From: Nocardioides sp.
GTDB lineage: Bacteria > Actinomycetota > Actinomycetes > Propionibacteriales > Nocardioidaceae
DNA length: 8,649 nucleotides
NCBI GenBank assembly: GCA_025965295.1
Contig: JAOPXF010000254.1
Coordinates: forward strand, 1-8,649
Direction: 5' to 3'
Part shown: one piece after another, positions 1 to 4,884 of the stretch
Numbering within the stretch: the stretch's first letter is position 1
Layout: every line of letters begins with the position of its first letter
Program-made: the position numbers and the translations under genes
The notes under the pieces: model-generated
What the model was told of the DNA's origin: nothing
Databases searched by the model: none
The model's input: the letters and a program-made list of their open reading frames with translations, nothing else

Positions 1-639
1 CCCAACGGATCGGGCAAGTCCACGCTGGCCTACTCGATCGCCGGCCACCCCAAGTACACCGTCACCGGCGGTGCCGTCAGCCTCGACGGCGAGGACGTGC
101 TGGCCATGACGGTCGACGAGCGCGCCCGCGCCGGGGTCTTCCTCGCGATGCAGTACCCCGTCGAGGTCCCCGGGGTGTCGGTCTCCAACTTCCTGCGCAC
201 CGCCAAGACCGCGATCGACGGCGAGGCGCCCAAGCTGCGCACCTGGGTCAAGGACGTCAACACGACCCTCGAGCAGATGAACCTCGACTCCACGTTCGCC
301 CAGCGCTCGGTCAACGAGGGCTTCTCCGGCGGCGAGAAGAAGCGCCACGAGATCGCCCAGCTCGAGCTGCTGAGCCCGAAGGTCGCCGTCCTCGACGAGA
401 CCGACTCCGGCCTCGACATCGACGCGCTCAAGGTCGTCTCCGACGGGGTCAACCGGTTCCGCGCGAAGGAGGGCAAGGGCGTCCTGCTGATCACGCACTA
501 CACGCGGATCCTGCGCTACATCACGCCCGACTACGTGCACGTCTTCGTCGACGGCAAGATCGCCGAGCAGGGCGGCCCCGAGCTGGCCGACCGGCTCGAG
601 GCCGAGGGCTACGACAAGTACACCAAGGCCGGAGTCTGA
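1..639 (+). CDS. sufC: SufC, Fe-S cluster assembly ATPase (5' truncated by window edge)
   Basis: SufC is the cytoplasmic ABC-type ATPase of the SufBCD scaffold. ATP binding drives the SufB-SufD rearrangement that allows cluster assembly; it is not a transporter. The frame is open from base 1 and encodes 212 residues. The first residues read PNGSGKST, so the window edge cuts Walker A and about 35-40 N-terminal residues are missing against the usual ~250. The SufC-type signature FSGGEKKRHEI falls at about residues 107-117 of the visible part. It is followed by Walker B with the D-loop (VAVLDETDSGLDIDAL) and the switch histidine in LLITHYTRIL. The DETDSGLDIDAL stretch is very characteristic of SufC. 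The ATG at base 97 is internal and is not the start. The stop is 2 bases before the sufS ATG, so the two are surely one operon; sufB and sufD are expected upstream. Confidence 0.96.
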   Translation, partial: PNGSGKSTLAYSIAGHPKYTVTGGAVSLDGEDVLAMTVDERARAGVFLAMQYPVEVPGVSVSNFLRTAKTAIDGEAPKLRTWVKDVNTTLEQMNLDSTFAQRSVNEGFSGGEKKRHEIAQLELLSPKVAVLDETDSGLDIDALKVVSDGVNRFRAKEGKGVLLITHYTRILRYITPDYVHVFVDGKIAEQGGPELADRLEAEGYDKYTKAGV

Positions 640-641
640 GC

Positions 642-1910
642 ATGACCCACGAGCTGACCGGTCTGCTGCCCGAGCTGGAGGTCCTGCGCAAGGACTTCCC
701 GATCCTGTCGCGCACCCTCGCGGGCGGGCAGCCGCTGGTCTACCTCGACAGCGCCAACACCTCGCAGAAGCCCCAGATCGTCATCGACACGATGGTCGAC
801 CACCTGGAGCGCCACAACGCGAACGTCGCGCGCGCCATGCACCAGCTGGGGGCCGAGTCCTCCGAGGCGTTCGAGGGGGGCCGCGACAAGGTCGCGGCCT
901 TCATCGGCGCGCCGAGTCGCGACGAGGTGATCTTCACCAAGAACGCCTCCGAGGCGCTCAACCTCGTGGCGAACACCCTCGCCTGGGCGACCGGCGACCT
1001 GGCGATCGGTGCCGGCGACGAGGTCGTGATCACCGAGATGGAGCACCACTCCAACATCGTGCCGTGGCAGCTGCTCACCGAGCGCAAGGGCGCCACGCTG
1101 CGCTGGTTCGGGCTCACCGACGACGGTCGGCTCGATCTCTCGAACATCGACGACCTGATCACCGAGCGCACCAAGGTCGTCTCGCTGACCTGGGTCTCCA
1201 ACATGCTCGGCACGATCAACCCGGTCGCCGAGATCGCCCGCCGCGCCCACGAGGTCGGCGCGATCGTCGTCGTCGACGCCTCGCAGGCCGCTCCGCAGCT
1301 CCCCGTCGACGTGGTGGCCTCGGGTGCCGACCTGCTGGCGTTCACCGGCCACAAGGTCGTCGGGCCGACCGGCATCGGCGTTCTGTGGGGCCGGCGCGAG
1401 GTCCTCGACCGGCTGCCCCCGTTCCTCGGCGGCGGCGAGATGATCGAGACCGTCAGCATGCAGCGATCGACGTACGCCGGGATCCCGCACAAGTTCGAGG
1501 CCGGCACGCCGCCGATCGTCGAGGCCGTGGGGCTGGGTGCGGCCGTCGACTACCTCAGCCACATCGGCATGGAGAACATCCACGCCCACGAGCAGGCGAT
1601 CACGGCGTACGCCCTCGAGGGACTCGCCACCGTGCCCGGGCTGACCGTGCTCGGCCCGCTGGACGCCACCCAGCGGGGCGGGGCGATCTCGTTCGAGATC
1701 GACGGGGTGCACCCGCACGACGTTGCGCAGGTGCTCGACTCGCGAGGGATCGCCGTCCGCGCCGGCCACCACTGCGCGAAGCCGGCGCACCAGCGCTTCG
1801 GGGTGCAGAGCTCGACGCGCATGTCGTCGTACCTCTACACGACACCCGCCGAGATCGACGCCCTCGTGGACGGCCTGGAATACACCCGCTCCTACTTCAA
1901 GTTGAGTTGA
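642..1910 (+). CDS. sufS: SufS, group II cysteine desulfurase
   Basis: This PLP enzyme removes sulfur from L-cysteine, giving alanine and an enzyme persulfide that is passed to SufU. The 422-residue length is normal for SufS. Visible landmarks are the N-terminal YLDSANTSQKP, the cofactor region TEMEHHSN (131-138), the PLP-binding lysine K238 in FTGHK, the RSTYAGIPHKFEAGTP stretch (275-290) typical of group II enzymes, and the catalytic cysteine C378 in RAGHHCAKP. The ATG at 642 is preceded by GGAG at 631-634 with a 7-base gap and lies 2 bases after the sufC stop. The product therefore starts MTHELTGLLPELEVLRKDFP. SANTSQKP differs slightly from the common AATSQKP but keeps the active-site asparagine-threonine neighbourhood. 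Because sufU follows, I call it SufS rather than a general NifS/IscS or CsdA-like enzyme. Confidence 0.96.
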   Translation: MTHELTGLLPELEVLRKDFPILSRTLAGGQPLVYLDSANTSQKPQIVIDTMVDHLERHNANVARAMHQLGAESSEAFEGGRDKVAAFIGAPSRDEVIFTKNASEALNLVANTLAWATGDLAIGAGDEVVITEMEHHSNIVPWQLLTERKGATLRWFGLTDDGRLDLSNIDDLITERTKVVSLTWVSNMLGTINPVAEIARRAHEVGAIVVVDASQAAPQLPVDVVASGADLLAFTGHKVVGPTGIGVLWGRREVLDRLPPFLGGGEMIETVSMQRSTYAGIPHKFEAGTPPIVEAVGLGAAVDYLSHIGMENIHAHEQAITAYALEGLATVPGLTVLGPLDATQRGGAISFEIDGVHPHDVAQVLDSRGIAVRAGHHCAKPAHQRFGVQSSTRMSSYLYTTPAEIDALVDGLEYTRSYFKLS

Positions 1911-1920
1911 GATATGAACA

Positions 1921-1958
1921 CCCCACGAAAAGACTCGCTGCGCTCGCTTTCCGCGGGG
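1921..1958 (+). other. Imperfect stem-loop in the sufS-sufU spacer
   Basis: Bases 1921-1932 pair with 1947-1958 as a 12-position inverted repeat. Ten positions are Watson-Crick pairs, with A-C mismatches at 1925/1954 and 1928/1951, around a 14-base loop. The loop contains most of a small direct repeat, CTCGCT-GCG-CTCGCT. The stem ends 5 bases before the sufU Shine-Dalgarno-like GGGAG (1964-1968). It has no U-tract, so it is not a typical intrinsic terminator. It could be an mRNA processing or stability site between the two cistrons, or it could affect sufU translation. The pairing is seen directly; any function is inference. Confidence 0.45.
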
Positions 1959-1963
1959 ACCCC

Positions 1964-1972
1964 GGGAGAAGC
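1964..1972 (+). promoter_or_regulatory. Ribosome binding site of sufU
   Basis: GGGAG at 1964-1968 followed by AAGC before the ATG at 1973 gives a usable but rather short spacing of 4 bases. It supports ATG 1973 as the sufU start over the in-frame TTG at 1907, which would add 22 residues not typical of SufU. Confidence 0.6.
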
Positions 1973-2455
1973 ATGAGCCAAGAGCTGGATGCGCTGTACC
2001 AGGAGATCATCCTCGACCACTACAAGCACCCCCACCACAAGGGGCTGCGGGACCCTTTCGAGGCCGAGGTGCACCACGTCAACCCCACCTGTGGTGACGA
2101 GGTGACGCTGCGCGTGCACATGGCGGACGCCCCCGATGGTGTGCTCCGTGTCGAGGACGTGTCCTACGACTCCGTCGGGTGCTCGATCTCGCAGGCGTCC
2201 GCCTCGGTGCTGACCGACCTCGTGATCGGGAAGCCCGTCGACGAGGCGATGGCGATCCACGAGAGCTTCCTGACCCTGATGCAGGGCAAGGGCAACGTGG
2301 AGCCGGACGAGGAGGTCCTGGAGGACGCGATCGCGTTCGCCGGGGTCGCGAAGTTCCCGGCCCGGGTGAAGTGCGCACTACTGTCGTGGATGGCCTGGAA
2401 GGACGCCACCTTGTCGGTGGTCGGACCTGTCGAGACTCTGGAGGAGAGCAAGTGA
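1973..2455 (+). CDS. sufU: SufU, zinc-dependent sulfurtransferase partner of SufS
   Basis: SufU is an IscU-like protein. In Gram-positive bacteria it accepts persulfide sulfur from SufS through a zinc site and hands it to the SufBCD scaffold, taking the place of SufE. The product is 160 residues and begins MSQELDALYQEIILDHYKHP, a classic SufU/IscU N-terminus. The metal and sulfur ligands are visible: C40 and D42 in NPTCGD, C70 in VGCSISQASAS, and C134 in RVKCALLSW. The long segment between the second and third cysteines (about residues 80-130), with KGNVEPDEEVLED, is the SufU-type insertion that IscU lacks. The reading frame is open far upstream, but the RBS and family length place the start at ATG 1973. 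The stop overlaps the next gene's GTG (GTGA at 2452-2455), so the two are translationally coupled. Confidence 0.95.
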   Translation: MSQELDALYQEIILDHYKHPHHKGLRDPFEAEVHHVNPTCGDEVTLRVHMADAPDGVLRVEDVSYDSVGCSISQASASVLTDLVIGKPVDEAMAIHESFLTLMQGKGNVEPDEEVLEDAIAFAGVAKFPARVKCALLSWMAWKDATLSVVGPVETLEESK

Positions 2456-2835
2456 GCGACAACACCAACACCGCCGTGGACCACGGCGACCTGCCCGAGG
2501 TGCCCGAGGCGACCGGCGGCACCGCGACGGTGACCATCGACGACGTCACCGAGGCCATGAAGGACGTCGTCGACCCGGAGCTCGGCATCAACGTCGTCGA
2601 CCTCGGACTCGTCTACGACGTGCACCTCGACGAGGGCCACAACGTCGTCCTGGACATGACTCTCACCTCGGCGGCCTGCCCGCTGACCGACGTGATCATG
2701 GACCAGACCAACTCCGCCCTGGAGGGCCTCGTCAACGACGTGGCGATCAACTGGGTCTGGATGCCGCCGTGGGGCCCCGACAAGATCACGCCCGACGGCC
2801 GCGACCAGCTGCGGGCTCTCGGCTTCAACGTCTGA
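2452..2835 (+). CDS. sufT: DUF59/MIP18-family protein, SufT-like Fe-S maturation factor
   Basis: This small cytoplasmic protein of 127 residues belongs to the MIP18/DUF59 family (metal-sulfur cluster biosynthesis protein, COG2151). Family members assist Fe-S protein maturation, and the SUF-linked forms are called SufT. The start is GTG 2452, overlapping the sufU stop, with GAGGAGAG just upstream as a strong Shine-Dalgarno sequence. The first ~25 residues are an acidic, low-complexity tail. The DUF59 core follows: DPELGINVVDLGLVYDV (41-57), then MTLTSAACPLTDVI (69-82) with the conserved cysteine C76 before proline, and a C-terminal WMPPWGPDKITPDGRDQLRALGF. The core sequence and the position at the end of sufC-S-U make the family call firm. 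The exact step it performs is not known from sequence, and the symbol sufT is by family and location. Confidence 0.88.
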   Translation: MSDNTNTAVDHGDLPEVPEATGGTATVTIDDVTEAMKDVVDPELGINVVDLGLVYDVHLDEGHNVVLDMTLTSAACPLTDVIMDQTNSALEGLVNDVAINWVWMPPWGPDKITPDGRDQLRALGFNV

Positions 2836-2840
2836 CGATC

Positions 2841-3335
2841 GTGGAGCACTCCGCGGTCGAGGCGTTCTGGGAGCTGGCCCGCGTTCATGCCCGGCTCAAC
2901 ACCGCACCGGCCTACTTCGGCCCCACGTCGCTGGAGGTCGTGCCGCCTCCGGCCTGGTCGTTCGGCGCCGAGCCGACCGAGGCCGACGAGCTGCTGTCCC
3001 TGGTGCTGTCGGGCACCAAGACCGCGACCTCCAGTGCGCTGTGGGACTACGAGGACGACGGCGAGCCGCTGCCCGAGCGCGGCTCGTTGAGCATCCTGCT
3101 CGACGGGTCCGGCCACCCGCGTGCGCTGGTCGAAGCGACCGATGTGCGAGTGGTCCCGTTCGACGAGGTCGACGACGAGCACGCGTTCCTCGAGGGCGAG
3201 GGCGACCGCTCGCTGGCCCAGTGGCGCATCGCCCACGAGCGGTTCTTCACGCGGGTGGCCAGCGGCGAGCGGGGCTTCCGGCCGGACATGCCCGTCGTCC
3301 TCGAGCGCTTCCGGGTGGTCTACCAGGACGCCTGA
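2841..3335 (+). CDS. ASCH domain-containing protein
   Basis: This is a predicted cytoplasmic protein of 164 residues with an ASCH fold, a PUA-like RNA-binding domain. The short family member YqfB is an N4-acetylcytidine amidohydrolase; this longer YhfF-like type has no settled function that I know. Motifs seen are AFWELARVHARLN at the N-terminus, the GxKxxT pocket motif GTKTAT (58-63) with K60 and T63, VRVVPFDEVDDEHAFLEGEGDRSLAQWR (102-129), and a final strand VVLERFRVVY. I chose GTG 2841 because it follows the sufT stop by 5 bases and gives the usual length. It has no clear Shine-Dalgarno sequence, so coupling to sufT is likely. An alternative GTG at 2769 would overlap sufT and add 24 arginine-rich residues read through the sufT gene. 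No terminator separates it from the SUF genes. Confidence 0.85.
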   Translation: MEHSAVEAFWELARVHARLNTAPAYFGPTSLEVVPPPAWSFGAEPTEADELLSLVLSGTKTATSSALWDYEDDGEPLPERGSLSILLDGSGHPRALVEATDVRVVPFDEVDDEHAFLEGEGDRSLAQWRIAHERFFTRVASGERGFRPDMPVVLERFRVVYQDA

Positions 3336-3336
3336 C

Positions 3337-3342
3337 TAGGGT
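3337..3342 (+). promoter_or_regulatory. Predicted -10 element (TAGGGT) of a leaderless promoter
   Basis: TAGGGT matches the TANNNT -10 consensus of actinobacterial leaderless promoters. It ends 6 bases before ATG 3349, so transcription would begin at or next to the A of the start codon. It begins 1 base after the ASCH gene stop. I see no good -35 hexamer at 16-18 bases upstream, and the following gene has no Shine-Dalgarno sequence. Both are normal for this promoter class. Confidence 0.5.
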
Positions 3343-3348
3343 GACCGC

Positions 3349-3963
3349 ATGCCCGAGGTACTGATCCCGTCCGCCCGCTTCGAGCGGTGGGTGCTGAACT
3401 TCAACGGGCGCCACGGCAGCACCGGGCTCGCGGTCGAGGGGGGTGCCCTGACCGGTGCCGCCCCGGACGGCTCGACGTTCGTGGCCCGGCTGCCGTTCGG
3501 TTCGCCGTATGCCGGCGAGCCGGAGCCCGCGGCCTTCGCTGGCGCGGTCGAGGCCCCCGGGCGTTGGGGCATCCTGCTGGTCCGCAAGGGCGGCTTCGCG
3601 GTCGCCCGGCTCGAGGGGGACCGCACCGTCGAGTCCAAGGTGGGCCAGCGACACGTGCAGGGCCGCACCAAGGCCGGCGGGCAGAGCCAGCAGCGCTTCG
3701 CGCGCCGACGCGACAACCAGGCCCGCCAGGCCTACGAGGCGGCGGCCGACCACGCCGCACGGATCCTGGGTGGGCTGCCGGACGGCACGCCGCTGGTGAC
3801 GGGAGGCGACCACACCGCGGTGGGCGAGGTGCTGGAGGACTCCCGGTTGGGTGCTCTCGCGTCCGTGGGCCCGTGGCTCGCCGTCCCCGACCCGAGACGG
3901 GGCGTTCTCGAGCAGGCGGTCCTGGACGCGCTCGCCGTGCAGGTGGATGTCGTCAACGCCTGA
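3349..3963 (+). CDS. acVLRF1-family peptidyl-tRNA hydrolase
   Basis: This 204-residue protein is recognised as the actinobacterial branch of the Vms1/ANKZF1-like release factor 1 superfamily (VLRF1). These eRF1-like domains cut peptidyl-tRNA on stalled or split ribosomes, freeing the nascent chain. The key motif is RTKAGGQSQQRFARRRDNQA (residues 106-125). Its GGQSQQRF core at 110-117 contains the glutamine region expected to act in hydrolysis, and the basic stretch after it suits RNA contact. The C-terminal part (PLVTGGDHTAVGEVLEDSRLG, then PDPRRGVLEQAVLDA) matches the rest of the eRF1-domain-2-like fold. The ATG at 3349 has no Shine-Dalgarno sequence but sits 6 bases after TAGGGT, so a leaderless mRNA is likely. 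The substrate in this organism is inferred from the family. Confidence 0.82.
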   Translation: MPEVLIPSARFERWVLNFNGRHGSTGLAVEGGALTGAAPDGSTFVARLPFGSPYAGEPEPAAFAGAVEAPGRWGILLVRKGGFAVARLEGDRTVESKVGQRHVQGRTKAGGQSQQRFARRRDNQARQAYEAAADHAARILGGLPDGTPLVTGGDHTAVGEVLEDSRLGALASVGPWLAVPDPRRGVLEQAVLDALAVQVDVVNA

Positions 3964-3969
3964 CGCGCG

Positions 3970-3975
3970 TAGCCT
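3970..3975 (+). promoter_or_regulatory. Predicted -10 element (TAGCCT) of a leaderless promoter
   Basis: TAGCCT lies 7 bases after the acVLRF1 stop and ends exactly 6 bases before GTG 3982. This is the same geometry as the TAGGGT upstream of acVLRF1. It favours GTG 3982 over the adjacent in-frame ATG 3985 as the ABC ATPase start. A clear -35 is not visible. Confidence 0.5.
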
Positions 3976-3981
3976 CGCAGG

Positions 3982-4884
3982 GTGATGATCGACCAGCGAC
4001 TCACGGCCCCGATCGAGGTCCGGGGCCTGGTCAAGTCGTTCGGCAGCCTGCGGGCCCTCGACGGCCTCGACCTGACCGTGACCCGCGGCGAGATCCACGG
4101 CTTCCTCGGGCCCAACGGTGCCGGCAAGTCGACGACGATCCGGGCGCTGCTCGGCCTGCTGCGGACCGACGGCGGTACGGCCACGGTGTTCGGGCTGGAC
4201 CCGTGGCGCGACGCGGTGGCCATCCACCGGCGCCTGGCCTACGTGCCCGGCGACGTCGCGCTCTGGCCGAACCTCTCGGGCGGTGAGACGATCGACATGC
4301 TGCTGCAGATGCGGGGCGCGGATCCACGGCAGGGACACCGCGAGGAGCTGCTGGAGCGCTTCCAGCTCGACCCGACCAAGAAGGGGCGGGCCTACTCCAA
4401 GGGCAACCGGCAGAAGGTCGCACTGGTCGCCGCGCTCGCCGGGGACGTCGAGCTGCTGGTGCTCGACGAGCCCACGTCGGGCCTCGACCCGCTGATGGAG
4501 CAGGTCTTCGCCGACTGCGTGGCCGAGCGCGCCGCGACCGGCACCACCGTGCTCCTGTCGAGCCACATCCTCAGCGAGGTGGAGCGGCTCGCCGACCGGG
4601 TGACGATCATCCGCGCGGGGCGCGCCGTCGAGTCGGGCAGCCTTGCCGGGCTCCGTCACCTCCGGCGCAGCCGGATCCGCGCCGAAGTGACAGGTGTCGT
4701 GCCGGACCTCGGTGCCGTCGACGGCGTGCACGACCTCGACCAGGACGGTCAGACCGTGACGTGCACGGTCGAGCCGGACGCACTCCCCAGAGTCCTGGGC
4801 GCCCTCACCGCCGCCGGCGTGTCGGCCCTGACGAGCGCACCACCCACGCTCGAGGAGCTGTTCCTCGACGCCTACCGCGCATGA
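3982..4884 (+). CDS. ABC transporter ATP-binding protein (tetronasin-resistance type exporter)
   Basis: This is the 300-residue ATPase of a two-gene ABC-2 exporter, working at the inner face of the membrane with the next gene product. It has Walker A GPNGAGKST (43-51), a Q-loop region reading YVPGDVALW (87-95) with glycine where glutamine is usual, signature YSKGNRQKV (138-146) instead of LSGGQ, Walker B LLVLDEPTSGLDP (158-170) and switch histidine SSH (193-195). A C-terminal ~85-residue extension ends APPTLEELFLDAYRA, as in DrrA/CcmA-type drug and antibiotic export ATPases. The YVPGD and SKGNRQK variants are typical of the TnrB2-like subfamily. The start is GTG 3982, 6 bases after a TAGCCT -10 element; ATG 3985 would shorten it by one residue. 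The stop overlaps the permease start (ATGA). The substrate is unknown; a lipophilic or polyether-type compound is only a family-based guess. Confidence 0.9.
   Translation: MMIDQRLTAPIEVRGLVKSFGSLRALDGLDLTVTRGEIHGFLGPNGAGKSTTIRALLGLLRTDGGTATVFGLDPWRDAVAIHRRLAYVPGDVALWPNLSGGETIDMLLQMRGADPRQGHREELLERFQLDPTKKGRAYSKGNRQKVALVAALAGDVELLVLDEPTSGLDPLMEQVFADCVAERAATGTTVLLSSHILSEVERLADRVTIIRAGRAVESGSLAGLRHLRRSRIRAEVTGVVPDLGAVDGVHDLDQDGQTVTCTVEPDALPRVLGALTAAGVSALTSAPPTLEELFLDAYRA

Larger units (their letters stand above)
1914..1976 (+). other. Possible 20-codon micro-ORF coupled to sufU
   Basis: An ATG 3 bases after the sufS stop opens a 20-codon frame starting MNTPRKDSLRS. It ends at a TGA whose bases overlap the sufU start codon (ATGA at 1973-1976). 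It has only a poor ribosome binding site of its own, so translation would depend on re-initiation after sufS. It also runs through the stem-loop, so ribosomes reading it would open the hairpin and arrive at the sufU start. It resembles no family I know and may be chance. A short frame without stops is not surprising in DNA this rich in GC. Confidence 0.2.

Noticed and set aside
609..1790. Long minus-strand open frame (393 codons) opposite sufS
   Set aside because: It lies entirely over a certain sufS gene. Its predicted product is rich in Arg, Asp, Gly, Val and His with no recognisable domain, as expected for the complement of high-GC coding DNA.
1954..1964. Perfect 11-base palindrome CGGGGACCCCG
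   Set aside because: Its one-base centre is too small for a hairpin loop. It is a plausible dimeric operator half-site only on paper, and short GC palindromes are common in such DNA.
1907..1972. N-terminal extension of SufU from the in-frame TTG at 1907
   Set aside because: The extra residues do not fit the usual SufU N-terminus, while ATG 1973 has a Shine-Dalgarno sequence and gives the family's normal length.
2769..2840. Upstream GTG start (2769) for the ASCH gene
   Set aside because: It would overlap the end of the sufT-like gene by 67 bases and add arginine-rich residues that are the out-of-frame reading of sufT.
3247..4731. Long minus-strand open frame (494 codons) opposite acVLRF1 and the ABC ATPase
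   Set aside because: Its composition is that of a GC-driven antisense shadow, and the plus-strand genes here have clear family motifs. No domain is visible in it.
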